Shown here: positions 1 through 7,481 of the stretch, one piece after another
Numbering within the stretch: the stretch's first letter is position 1
How the letters are laid out: each line of letters begins with the position of its first letter
Assembly (NCBI GenBank): GCA_964391185.1
Contig: CAYMIX010000002.1
Coordinates: forward strand, 62,001 to 126,000
Direction: 5' to 3'
Source of the DNA: JAKQEM01 sp964391185
Lineage (GTDB): Bacteria > Patescibacteriota > Gracilibacteria > Peribacterales > Peribacteraceae
DNA length: 64,000 nt
The notes under the pieces: model-generated
The model's database searches: none
What the model was told of the DNA's origin: nothing
Seen by the model: the letters and a program-made list of their open reading frames with translations, nothing else
Program-made: the position numbers and the translations under genes

Positions 1-2
1 CC

Positions 3-530
3 AAAGCATTTGGAACAATTATTCTTGATTCTGACGGAAAACATATCCAAGGCTTCGAAGAAAAACCGAGGCAACCTAAGAGCACACTTGTAAGTACAGG
101 CTGTTCCATTCTTCCAGCATCAACATTGGGCGACCTGCGCGCGTTTGCGAAAATCAAACCTGATAACGTCGGAGGAATTTTTGAAGAACTGCTTCGCTTG
201 GGCAAATCTGTCGAATGTTTCACCTTTAAAGAACCATGGTTCGATATAGGTTCCTTTGAGGCGTACATCGATGCAACCAAAGAATTGATCGGCGAAAAAA
301 ACCTCATCGACGCAACATCACACATGGAAGGAACTATGACAGAGGGGAGTATTGTCGTTGGGCCAAACTGCCACATCACCAACTGCCAACTCCATGATGT
401 CGTCCTCTTCGGCAACTGCCGAATAGATGATTGTGTTCTACGGCACTGCATCATTGATGATGGATGCACCATGAAGAAAGTTGATCTGACGGGGAAGATG
501 CTGCGGGCAAATACGACGTTAACGCGTTAA
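3..530 (+). CDS. Sugar-phosphate nucleotidyltransferase, 3' part
   Basis: The reading frame is already open at the window edge (frame of base 3), so the N-terminus with the nucleotide-binding signature is missing. The visible part has GFEEKP followed by LVSTGCSILP, as in the second half of NTP_transferase domains (mannose-1-phosphate guanylyl- or glucose-1-phosphate thymidylyl/uridylyltransferases), then WFDIGSFEAYIDATKELI, the usual end of the catalytic domain. The last ~65 residues (IVVGPNCHITNCQL... IDDCVLRHCIIDDGC) are hexapeptide repeats of a left-handed beta-helix, which usually give oligomerisation or an acyl/uridylyl partner domain. The product would supply an activated sugar for envelope glycans, in keeping with the glycan genes elsewhere in the window. 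The sugar and base specificity cannot be read from this fragment. The gene stops directly in a TTAAC-rich repeat. Confidence 0.85.
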   Translation, partial: KAFGTIILDSDGKHIQGFEEKPRQPKSTLVSTGCSILPASTLGDLRAFAKIKPDNVGGIFEELLRLGKSVECFTFKEPWFDIGSFEAYIDATKELIGEKNLIDATSHMEGTMTEGSIVVGPNCHITNCQLHDVVLFGNCRIDDCVLRHCIIDDGCTMKKVDLTGKMLRANTTLTR

Positions 531-600
531 TTCGTTAATTCGTGCGCTCGTGAGAGTATGTTAAATCTAGTTAACTAATTAACGAGTTAACGAATTAACT
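516..600. repeat. TTAAC/GAATTAAC-rich intergenic repeat
   Basis: Words such as gttaacgcgttaattcg and ttaacgagttaacgaatt occur in both orientations over ~85 bp, so the stretch can fold on itself. It begins inside the last codons of the preceding gene. Its word content overlaps with the CGTTCTTCG...CGAAGAACG repeats at 25165, 46973 and 51804. No ORF or clear terminator is seen here. Confidence 0.5.
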
Positions 601-683
601 GGTGCGAAACAGGTGTTACACTAAGTTATGCATCGTTCGATAGAATTGCAAACAGCGCAAGCCTCCCCTACACTCCCGCTACT

Positions 684-1346
684 ATGAAAAAAGCACTTCT
701 TTCTATTGCAGCTCTTGTTGTTCTCGCTGGTTGTTCCGGCACGCCGACAGTCACATATAGCCTCTCGATGGACGTTACTGACGCCACTCAACGCCAACTT
801 CTTGTTGATCAAAGTGTGAATGTGATCGAACGTCGTTTGGAAAGTATGGGAGATATTCTTGTTGATTCAAAAACTTCTATAGAAGGTTCAGGTGCAATCA
901 TCACGATTTCATCCGAAAGCCAGGAGGCATTAGATGCACTTACGCAGCAATTACAGGAGCCATTTGAAATGCGTGTAATGCAGGAATCTTCAGATGAAGA
1001 AGCAGAACTCACGGTCGAAGGTCACGGTGGATTCAAAGGCACGGGAATTTCCGGCGAGGACCTCAACTGGGTGGAAGGCCACAAAGAACCCGGAAAAGAA
1101 ACAGGTGAAGTGAAACTCGTATTCACCGAAGAAGGACGCACCAAAATGGGTGCACTTTTCAGGGCAATGAAAGGTAAATTTATCGCTATCTTTGTGCGCA
1201 ACACACTCGTCAGCAAGCTCATGGTTGATACGGACGAACTCAAAGACGACATTGTTATTCGCGATGTGCCAAATGCTGAGCTTGCGCAAGTCTTCGCTGA
1301 AGACGTAAACGTCGGCATTCACGTTACCTTTACTCCAGCTCAATAA
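684..1346 (+). CDS. Lipoprotein resembling the SecD P1 periplasmic domain
   Basis: The N-terminus is a lipoprotein signal (MKKALLSIAALVVLAGC; lipobox LAGC, Cys17), so the mature protein should be anchored outside the membrane. Residues ~24-215 follow the order of the SecD first periplasmic domain: a ferredoxin-like start with IERRLESMG, a GTGISGEDL block, then LVFTEEGRTKMGALFRAMKGKFIAIFVRNTLVSK. The same elements are in SecD just downstream (VFDEEGGKLFQELTKRNIGKRIAIFVGGELVSAP). No transport TM region follows. A TACACT box ends 9 nt before the ATG, so a leaderless start is likely. secD begins 14 bp after the stop, so the two are probably co-expressed. Function is inferred: an accessory of the Sec translocon or of substrate release outside the membrane. 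The similarity is by eye and needs a profile search. Confidence 0.7.
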   Translation: MKKALLSIAALVVLAGCSGTPTVTYSLSMDVTDATQRQLLVDQSVNVIERRLESMGDILVDSKTSIEGSGAIITISSESQEALDALTQQLQEPFEMRVMQESSDEEAELTVEGHGGFKGTGISGEDLNWVEGHKEPGKETGEVKLVFTEEGRTKMGALFRAMKGKFIAIFVRNTLVSKLMVDTDELKDDIVIRDVPNAELAQVFAEDVNVGIHVTFTPAQ

Positions 1347-1360
1347 TCCCCCGATCCCCC

Positions 1361-3805
1361 ATGTCATCCCGCAATTCATCATTCTGGCCAGTCGTCACTG
1401 CGACCATCGGCGTGCTCGTGCTTATCCTCGCACTCCCTTCTTCGTGGAAGCGGACATGGGCACCGGACTTCCTCAATCCAGATTTCCACTTGGGACTGGA
1501 TCTTGCCGGAGGTACGCAGCTCGACTTCCGCATATCAGAAAGCGAAATGGAGGAGCAACTCAGGAATATCGAAACTCAGATTACCGAAGCCGAAGCGCAG
1601 GAAGCGGGGTCAGAACGTATCGCACAGTTGCGCAATGAGCGCCTTATTATCGAGCAGCAACGCGCAAACTTAGTCGAAGCTATTCGCACCGTCCTTGAGC
1701 GCCGCATCAATTCTCTTGGTGTCAGCGAAGCGACCATCACTCCTTCATACGTTGGAAGCGAGAAGCATCTCCTCGTGGAATGTCCTGGCGTTGTGAATGT
1801 AGATGAATGCATCAAGACCGTTGGAAAGACCATCCAGTTGGAATTCAAAGAAGAGTTCACAGAGGCAACTGCAGAATTTGAAAATGAAGTTCGCGGAAAA
1901 GCACAGGCTGCCTTGCGCCGCATCACAGGAAGCGGCCAGTCTCTCGCAGTTGTCGGCCAGGACTTGGGCGACGACCTGGGCATGGGCTATGAAGATAACC
2001 GCCTCTACTTCCAGAATCAGTTACCAAAGGGATTGGAATCCGTTTGGAACAAGCGCGTTGATAGCGGCATTTCGATGATCGAAGGATCCATCGACGTCCC
2101 TGTCACAAATGAACAGGGCCAGCAAAGTATCGAGACAGCAAAAGGCGTGTTCTTGGTACAAGTCCTTTCTCCTAAGACACAGACAGGTCGCGTCATCGAA
2201 GACGCTTCAAGTGCATTCGGCGTACTCGCACAAGAGAACCCCGGCTCAAGCACAAAGTACTATGCTGATGCTCCATTGGACACGCCGATGTCCGCTCGCA
2301 ACATCGCAGCTCTCCGTGCGATGAAGGCTGGCGAAATGAAAGTGGTCGCACAGGAAGACGGCACAGCACAGCTCCTCTTCCTCCGCTTGTTCACTGCAGG
2401 CCGCGAAGAAGCTGATGTCAGCCACATCCTTATCGCATACAAAGGTGCATCCGCTGCTCCAGCTGAAGTAACACGCACAAAGGAAGAAGCACTCGCTCGC
2501 GCTCAGGACCTCAAGAAGCAGCTCACTGCTGGCGCAAACTTCGAAGTGCTCGCTCGCACCCAGTCCGATGGACCATCTAAGCAGAACGCAGGAAGGCTTG
2601 GCCCCATCACGCGCGGCCAGCTCGTGCCATCATTCGAGCAGGTAGCATTCACGCAACAGGTCGGCATTATCAGCGAGCCAGTAGAAACCCCCTTCGGTTA
2701 TCACCTCATCCGCGTCGACAAAGCCGTAACCAAGACAGCAGACAAAGCAAACTACGATATGCTGACTGTCACCGGTGACAACGCAGAGAACCGCGCCAAC
2801 GACTTGCTCGCCAAGCTCCAGAACGGCGAAGTAAAGCGCATGGAAGAAGCTCTCAGCCTCCGCACACTCTTCTTCTCTCTCAAGCCAACAGGATGGAAGG
2901 ACACTCAGCTTGATGGCAAGCACTTCCGGTCAGCATCCGCTGTGTTGGACCCAACAACAAGCATTCCCGTTGTGCAGATCGTCTTCGATGAAGAAGGAGG
3001 CAAACTCTTCCAGGAACTTACAAAGCGCAACATTGGTAAGCGCATCGCTATCTTCGTTGGCGGAGAATTGGTGTCCGCACCAACAGTGCAGAATGAAATC
3101 TCGGGAGGTACTGCCGTCATTACCGGAAGCACAAACGTTCAGGAAGCTCAGCTCCTCGCGCAAGACCTTAACACCGGAGCTATCCCCGCTCCTATCTACC
3201 TCAGTGGCCAGCGCACCGTAGAAGCAACACTTGGCGCTCAAGCGCTCTCCACGTCTGTCATCGCAGGATTCTTCGGCATTCTTATTGTGATGCTCTATAT
3301 GCTTGTGGTGTACCGCTTCCTTGGTGTCCTTGCGAGTATTGCGCTCATTATCTACGCAGCGTTCTTCATCGCCATGATGAAGCTCCCACTCTTCCTCGTC
3401 ACAGACCAGTACGTTGTGCTCACGCTCGCTGGTGCCGCAGGTCTTATCCTCAGCATCGGTATGGCGGTGGATACAAACGTGCTCGTGTTCGAACGTGTGA
3501 AGGAAGAACTTCGCAAAGGAAAGTCTCTCAAGACTGCTGTGGATATCGGCTTTGACAAAGCATGGCCAAGCATCCGCGACAGCAACATCTCGACGATCAT
3601 CACCTGTGTACTCCTCTTTATTATCGGTACATCGATCGTCCGCGGCTTCGCCGTCACGCTCGGTCTCGGCGTGATCGTCTCCATGTTCACCGGTATGATC
3701 ATCACCAAGTGGATGGCGGAGAAAGTCGCAACGTGGAAGCTTGCAACAAACGCAGCACTCTTCCCAGGTATGAAGCCTTCATCGGAAGTCACAACTCAAG
3801 CGTAA
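1361..3805 (+). CDS. secD: Protein translocase subunit SecD with embedded PpiC domain
   Basis: This 814-residue RND-family SecD uses the proton motive force to help pull exported proteins through SecYEG. One TM helix lies near the N-terminus, followed by the signature LGLDLAGGTQL. The P1 region is interrupted by a long insert whose part at ~349-457 is a parvulin/PpiC peptidyl-prolyl isomerase domain (VSHILIAY, then LGPITRGQLVPSFEQVAF and PFGYHLIRVD). P1 resumes with IGKRIAIFVGGELVSAPTV and LNTGAIPAP. Five TM helices follow from ~630 to ~790 with GMAVDTNVLVFERVKEEL and GTSIVRGFAVTLGLG. Ordinary SecD proteins are ~400-600 residues. No secF follows; the next gene is yhhQ, 4 bp on. A chaperone/isomerase built into the translocation motor is the natural reading. 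Confidence 0.93.
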   Translation: MSSRNSSFWPVVTATIGVLVLILALPSSWKRTWAPDFLNPDFHLGLDLAGGTQLDFRISESEMEEQLRNIETQITEAEAQEAGSERIAQLRNERLIIEQQRANLVEAIRTVLERRINSLGVSEATITPSYVGSEKHLLVECPGVVNVDECIKTVGKTIQLEFKEEFTEATAEFENEVRGKAQAALRRITGSGQSLAVVGQDLGDDLGMGYEDNRLYFQNQLPKGLESVWNKRVDSGISMIEGSIDVPVTNEQGQQSIETAKGVFLVQVLSPKTQTGRVIEDASSAFGVLAQENPGSSTKYYADAPLDTPMSARNIAALRAMKAGEMKVVAQEDGTAQLLFLRLFTAGREEADVSHILIAYKGASAAPAEVTRTKEEALARAQDLKKQLTAGANFEVLARTQSDGPSKQNAGRLGPITRGQLVPSFEQVAFTQQVGIISEPVETPFGYHLIRVDKAVTKTADKANYDMLTVTGDNAENRANDLLAKLQNGEVKRMEEALSLRTLFFSLKPTGWKDTQLDGKHFRSASAVLDPTTSIPVVQIVFDEEGGKLFQELTKRNIGKRIAIFVGGELVSAPTVQNEISGGTAVITGSTNVQEAQLLAQDLNTGAIPAPIYLSGQRTVEATLGAQALSTSVIAGFFGILIVMLYMLVVYRFLGVLASIALIIYAAFFIAMMKLPLFLVTDQYVVLTLAGAAGLILSIGMAVDTNVLVFERVKEELRKGKSLKTAVDIGFDKAWPSIRDSNISTIITCVLLFIIGTSIVRGFAVTLGLGVIVSMFTGMIITKWMAEKVATWKLATNAALFPGMKPSSEVTTQA

Positions 3806-3809
3806 GCTT

Positions 3810-4469
3810 ATGAAAACTCTTTACAAACTCGATCTCCTCATCGCCATCTACATCTTCTGTGTCGCGACCTCTGAACTGATGGGTGCTAAAACATTTCCAC
3901 TCCTCACTATCGGAGGATGGACACTCAACCAGAGCGTCTCGATCTTCACTGTCCCACTCGTGTTCACCATTAACGACGTCATCACCGAAGTCTACGGCAA
4001 AGAGCGCACACGCAGCGTTATCCGCGCGGGGCTCGTGGTCGTCGCATTGATTATGCTGTTCTCTCTTCTTGCGACACGCCTACCAGCTTCCGCTCGCTTC
4101 ACTGGAACAGAAGCTGCTTACGATACTATTTTCGGACTCTCCGCACGCTTCTCGTTCGCAAGCCTACTCGCATTCACACTCTCTGAGTTCACCGACGTCT
4201 ACATCTTCGCCAAGCTCCGCAAAGCCCTCGGCGCCAAGGGACTCTGGTTCCGCAATAACGTGAGCAACTTCGTCGCACAGTTTATCGACACCGCTATCTT
4301 CATGTTCGCTGCCTTCTGGGCATTCGATCAAACAGCTGGAAGCAACGTCAGCTTCATCCTCAGCCTCATGATCCCATACTGGATCGTGAAGTGCCTCATG
4401 TCCGTGATCGAAACGCCGTTCGTATACCTCGGCGTGAAGTGGCTGAAGAGCGAACAGGCTGAGGCCTAA
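3810..4469 (+). CDS. yhhQ: YhhQ/VUT family transporter (queuosine precursor transporter family)
   Basis: A 219-residue protein with about six TM helices. It has the family pattern: TSELMGAKTF near the N-terminus, FTINDVITEVYGKER after the second/third helix, FTDVYIFAKLRK and WFRNNVSNFVAQFIDTAIFMF in the middle, and YWIVKCLMSVIETPFVYLGVKWL at the end. YhhQ proteins import 7-cyano/7-aminomethyl-7-deazaguanine for queuosine tRNA modification; substrate here is by homology only. It starts 4 bp after secD, so it is probably on the same mRNA. Its stop overlaps by 4 bp the stop of the convergent gene on the other strand. Confidence 0.85.
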   Translation: MKTLYKLDLLIAIYIFCVATSELMGAKTFPLLTIGGWTLNQSVSIFTVPLVFTINDVITEVYGKERTRSVIRAGLVVVALIMLFSLLATRLPASARFTGTEAAYDTIFGLSARFSFASLLAFTLSEFTDVYIFAKLRKALGAKGLWFRNNVSNFVAQFIDTAIFMFAAFWAFDQTAGSNVSFILSLMIPYWIVKCLMSVIETPFVYLGVKWLKSEQAEA

Positions 4470-5212
4470 ATTGCAAGTGAAGCAGCCCAGTCGAACTTCG
4501 CATCAATGTTATTGCGCTGCCGAAGGACTGTCTCAAGCTTATTCGGATCCTCAAGTTCTTTCTTCAAGATTGCTTGCTGGAGAGCTTCCATATCACCTGT
4601 CTTCAACGCTTCACGAAGAGGTTTATCCGAACCCAAGTACGCAACCAATGCATCACCGCGTTCCTTGTGCTCACGATAGTCTGGCGTGAGGTCGCTATCA
4701 GGCTGACCAGAGTCTGTGATCGCCTGCCACTCAACGAGCGTTGGGTTCACTTCCACTGTATCTCCTGGATACCAGATTTTATCGAGATTGAATTCAATCG
4801 CCTGATCTTTCTCGTGGACTTGTTCGTGCTCGGAAACACGTCCCCAGTATTCTTCATTGGCAGTGCGTTCCATTCCATCGAGCCCAACGGATATCTTCTT
4901 CGAATTCGTATCGAACCATGCCGCAGCACCCTCCGCCTGCGTATCCTGTACTTCGAAATCTTCACGATAGAGGTCACGTTTTGCTCCCGCATAACTTGCT
5001 ACCTCTTCCATCACAGGCCCCGCGATCGCTTCGACCTGATCACCGAAAACGTCACGTAACTGATCCACCTTCCCTTTAACATTCTCTTCCACGCCGTCGG
5101 TGAATTCTCCGACCGTCTGTACGTCCTTCGACTCGATCTGCTGGTCGACTGCAGCATCAACTAATACTTCGCCGATGGTTTCGCTGCCGGTGTTTAGTGT
5201 GTTGCTTTCCAT
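4466..5212 (-). CDS. Uncharacterised acidic protein with an HEQVH motif
   Basis: I do not recognise the family. The start at 5212 is chosen because a perfect TATAAT lies 6 nt before this ATG; a longer reading to 5377 would run over the promoter. The protein is ~248 residues, has no signal peptide or TM helix, and is strongly acidic. The N-terminal ~90 residues look helical. Residues ~125-150 hold YWGRVSEHEQVHEKDQ, where HEQVH matches the HExxH zinc-protease signature; a third ligand (a downstream E, H or D) cannot be fixed by eye. The C-terminal third is charged and helical. It converges on yhhQ with a 4-bp overlap. A metallopeptidase-like role is possible but unproved. Confidence 0.75.
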   Translation of the reverse strand: MESNTLNTGSETIGEVLVDAAVDQQIESKDVQTVGEFTDGVEENVKGKVDQLRDVFGDQVEAIAGPVMEEVASYAGAKRDLYREDFEVQDTQAEGAAAWFDTNSKKISVGLDGMERTANEEYWGRVSEHEQVHEKDQAIEFNLDKIWYPGDTVEVNPTLVEWQAITDSGQPDSDLTPDYREHKERGDALVAYLGSDKPLREALKTGDMEALQQAILKKELEDPNKLETVLRQRNNIDAKFDWAASLAI

Positions 5213-5319
5213 GCCCCTATTATATTCCGAAAATGGCTTACGCAAGAGGAAAAATAGGCGACTTTTTTTATTGCAATTTGGGAAAACGGGAGGAGAATGA
5301 TGGGTTGTGAGCAGCAAAC

Positions 5320-5427
5320 TTAAGAATTGTGCTTCGGCCGATCCTTCTTCTTCATCGTGCTCATGGCAACAATGCACAGAATTACTGCGATAACCAGTAG
5401 TGCCGTTGCTAGCTGTTCTTGAGTCAT
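5320..5427 (-). CDS. 35-residue single-pass membrane microprotein (1 of 3)
   Basis: The product starts MTQEQLATALLVIAVILCI, has one TM helix at ~6-24 and a basic tail with KKKDRPK. It follows the next microprotein (5433-5540) on the same strand after a 5-bp gap. It shares with that neighbour the length (35 residues), an N-terminal xEQ(L/I) segment, one TM helix and a KKDR motif after the helix, so the two look paralogous. Topology would be N-out, C-in by the positive-inside rule. No function is known. Such proteins can be small subunits or regulators of membrane complexes, or toxins. Confidence 0.6.
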   Translation of the reverse strand: MTQEQLATALLVIAVILCIVAMSTMKKKDRPKHNS

Positions 5428-5432
5428 AAATT

Positions 5433-5540
5433 TCAACGGTCTTTTTTCCTGAAGTTCAAATAAATAAAGAAAAGGAACGTTGCGATAAGGAGTACCCCCG
5501 TTATGATTTGCCCTCGGATTACAATCTGTTCAAAGTTCAT
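5433..5540 (-). CDS. 35-residue single-pass membrane microprotein (2 of 3)
   Basis: Starts MNFEQIVIRGQIITGVLL, one TM helix at ~11-27, and ends in FRKKDR. Its ATG overlaps the TGA of the upstream microprotein (ATGA on the minus strand), a mark of translational coupling and evidence that these short frames are really read. It is likely a paralogue of the 5320-5427 product. All three lie downstream of dfrA on the same strand. Confidence 0.6.
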   Translation of the reverse strand: MNFEQIVIRGQIITGVLLIATFLFFIYLNFRKKDR

Positions 5541-5641
5541 AGTTGCTTTTGGTACTGATCGGCCATAAGGGCTGCGACTGCACAAACAATAGTAAGGAGC
5601 ATGCTGTATATCAAGGAAAATGTGTCCGAAGAAGTCATCAT
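5537..5641 (-). CDS. 34-residue membrane microprotein (3 of 3), start uncertain
   Basis: Reading from the first of two adjacent ATGs gives MMTSSDTFSLIYSMLLTIVC, one TM helix (~8-27) and the tail MADQYQKQL. The frame stays open upstream as far as ~5690 and encodes further hydrophobic residues (SDLSVAGLLA), so a non-ATG start and a second helix are possible. A perfect AGGAGG stands at 5740-5745, just after dfrA, without a properly spaced ATG. That could mean a start I cannot resolve or a frameshifted larger ancestor. Its TGA overlaps the ATG of microprotein 2. Confidence 0.45.
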   Translation of the reverse strand: MMTSSDTFSLIYSMLLTIVCAVAALMADQYQKQL

Positions 5642-5756
5642 GGCCAGTAACCCCGCCACAGACAAATCAGAGAAGATTCCCGATAGATATCGGAGCTACG
5701 TTGTAAATGAGATAGAAACCATTGGTGAACGAACGTACACCTCCTATGTTGGCCGG

Positions 5757-6254
5757 TCAAGACCTTCTTTCATATACCATCATCGTAAACGGAATCGCAT
5801 TTTCTGCGTCCGCTTCGTGACGTTCGCTCTTCACAATTTTCCAAGCAGATTCGTCAAACTCTGGGAAGAATGCCTCTCCGCCATCGATCATCGTATGCAC
5901 GCGTGTGAGGTACATCCTATCTGCTAACGGGAGTCCGGCTTTATAAATCCCTTCTCCACCAATCAAAAAAATCTCATCGAGGTTATCTTTCTTCGCGAGC
6001 TCTATCGCCTCTTCCACCGAGCTCACAACATCAACATTCGGTATCGAAAGATCTTTGTTCCTCGAGACGACGATATTGTGTCTGTTCGGCATCGGTCGAC
6101 CAACAGCTTCGTATGATTTGCGACCCATGATCACCGTCTTCCCACGCGTAATAGTGCGAAAGTATGTGAGCTCCGCAGGAAGATCCCATGGCATCCAACC
6201 GTCTTTGCCGATGACATCGTTCTCCGATGCTGCGCCTATTAAGGATATAATCAT
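5757..6254 (-). CDS. folA: Dihydrofolate reductase
   Basis: A 165-residue DHFR that reduces dihydrofolate to tetrahydrofolate with NADPH. It has MIISLIGAASENDVIGKDGWMPWDLPAE at the N-terminus with the catalytic acidic residue region (WxLPAEL), GKTVIMGRKSYEAVG, LIGGEGIYKAGLPLADRMYLTRV and a C-terminal F-x-MMVYER strand. The start at 6254 is the canonical one; a TATTCT box lies 7 nt upstream and there is no SD, so it is probably leaderless. It lies downstream of thyA on the same strand, the usual functional pair: ThyA makes dihydrofolate and DHFR recycles it. Confidence 0.95.
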   Translation of the reverse strand: MIISLIGAASENDVIGKDGWMPWDLPAELTYFRTITRGKTVIMGRKSYEAVGRPMPNRHNIVVSRNKDLSIPNVDVVSSVEEAIELAKKDNLDEIFLIGGEGIYKAGLPLADRMYLTRVHTMIDGGEAFFPEFDESAWKIVKSERHEADAENAIPFTMMVYERRS

Positions 6255-6281
6255 GATTCTAAGAATAGATGATGAAACCCG

Positions 6282-6387
6282 AAATCCGAAGCACGAAACT
6301 CGAAACAAATCTGAATACTGAGAGTTTAAATCCTTAGTATTAAACATTCATATTTGTGTCGGATTTCGGATTTCGTGCTTCGGATTT
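6282..6387. repeat. Inverted repeat between dfrA and thyA
   Basis: A 17-bp inverted repeat: aaatccgaagcacgaaa at 6282-6298 and its complement at 6371-6387, with a loop of ~70 bp. The right arm overlaps the thyA stop codon (TAA at 6388-6386 on the minus strand). Local CGAAA/GAAATC words are repeated around it. It may act as a terminator or RNA processing hairpin, or be a remnant mobile repeat. Confidence 0.6.
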
Positions 6388-7306
6388 ACACAGCGATTGG
6401 CGCCTTAATCGCGGGATACGGATCATAATTTTCTATCATAATGTCCTCCATCGTGAAGTCCTCCAACTTCTTCCTCTCTGGATTCAGCTTAAGAGTCGGC
6501 AATGGTTTTGGTTCACGACTGAGTTGTTCTTTCACCTGATCAATATGATTGGAATAAATATGAACATCGCCGAATGTGTGAATGAATTCCCCTACTTCGA
6601 GATCGCACACCTGCGCGATCATGTGCGTGAGGAGTGAATACGATGCGATGTTAAACGGCACACCAAGGAATGTATCTGCACTGCGCTGATACAGCTGACA
6701 CGAAAGCCTCCCGGCATTCACATAGAACTGGAAGAGTGTGTGGCACAGCGGTGGTGCAGTCTTCGTGTGCGTGTACACATCGGAAACGTTCCATGCAGAG
6801 ACTAAGATTCTTCGTGAGTCAGGGCTCTTCTTGATCATCTCCACTGCCTTGCCCAACTGATCGTAGGCGATGCCATCAGGACCTTCCCAGCGCCGCCACT
6901 GCTTGCCGTACACCGGCCCAAGGTTGCCCCACTGCTTCGCAAACTCCGCATCGGTTTTGATGCGTTCGATAAAGGTCGCCTTCTCCAATTTCCATGCGTC
7001 GGAATACATCGGGAATTTCTCCGTGAAGTTATTCGCAATCAGATAATCCTGGAACGGCCATTCATCCCAAATGTGTACATCGTTATCAACCAAATATTTA
7101 ATGTTCGTATCTCCCTTTAAAAACCACAATAATTCATGAACAATCGCGCGCGTCGCCATTTTCTTCGTCGTCAACAGTGGAAAACCTTCCTGCAAATTCA
7201 TGCGCATCTGATACCCAAACACGCTGATGGTTCCCGTTCCTGTACGGTCGGATTTCTCATGACCGTTCTCAAGTATGTGATGTAGCAACGATAGATACTG
7301 TTTCAT
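6386..7306 (-). CDS. thyA: Thymidylate synthase ThyA
   Basis: A 306-residue enzyme that methylates dUMP to dTMP using methylene-tetrahydrofolate. It has MKQYLSLLHHILENG...DRTGTGT at the N-terminus, FPLLTTKKM, the catalytic Cys block PPLCHTLFQFYV, and NIASYSLLTHMIAQ and GDVHIYSNHIDQVKEQLSREP; it ends with the family's KAPIAV. The start at 7306 is required for the MKQY N-terminus. No SD or spaced -10 box precedes this ATG. Instead a mini-ORF with a near-copy of the N-terminus (MKQYHDLL) runs into it and stops in an ATGA overlap, so ThyA synthesis may depend on termination-reinitiation. dfrA follows on the same strand. Confidence 0.96.
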   Translation of the reverse strand: MKQYLSLLHHILENGHEKSDRTGTGTISVFGYQMRMNLQEGFPLLTTKKMATRAIVHELLWFLKGDTNIKYLVDNDVHIWDEWPFQDYLIANNFTEKFPMYSDAWKLEKATFIERIKTDAEFAKQWGNLGPVYGKQWRRWEGPDGIAYDQLGKAVEMIKKSPDSRRILVSAWNVSDVYTHTKTAPPLCHTLFQFYVNAGRLSCQLYQRSADTFLGVPFNIASYSLLTHMIAQVCDLEVGEFIHTFGDVHIYSNHIDQVKEQLSREPKPLPTLKLNPERKKLEDFTMEDIMIENYDPYPAIKAPIAV

Positions 7307-7389
7307 AGTGTAACGGGGGTGCCGGCCTGCCCACCGTAGCTCGAGTCGCACGAGAGCGAAGGCGAGAGAAGATCGTGATACTGTTTCAT
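7303..7389 (-). CDS. Leaderless mini-ORF copying the ThyA N-terminus
   Basis: 28 codons: MKQYHDLL, then repeat-derived sequence including SYGGQAG, ending CTA-TGA where TGA overlaps the thyA ATG (ATGA). A TAGTCT box ends 9 nt before this ATG, in the same position as in the core leaderless genes. The stretch 7314-7370 is a repeat related to 60254-60297. The layout is the same as at ugd (60231-60320). Either this is the original thyA start split off by a repeat insertion, or it is a working leader. Confidence 0.55.
   Translation of the reverse strand: MKQYHDLLSPSLSCDSSYGGQAGTPVTL
7314..7370 (-). repeat. GGGCAGGCCGGC-type dispersed repeat, copy 1
   Basis: Read on the minus strand it contains ctacggtgggcaggccggc preceded by tcgccttcgctc. 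The same core (ctacgccgggcaggccggc) occurs at 60254-60297 in the same orientation relative to its gene. It lies between two start codons that begin the same peptide. Confidence 0.65.
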
Positions 7390-7481
7390 TGTCAGTGCAG
7401 ACTACCTCAAAAAAATGACTGTTTCTACCAATCTCGCATGGCATTTGACAGTTATATCTACCAGGCGTAATCCATACCCCA

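Noticed and set aside
5601..5927. Plus-strand ORF of 108 codons
   Set aside because: It lies antisense to dfrA and to the microprotein row, lacks any promoter/SD support and shows no domain.
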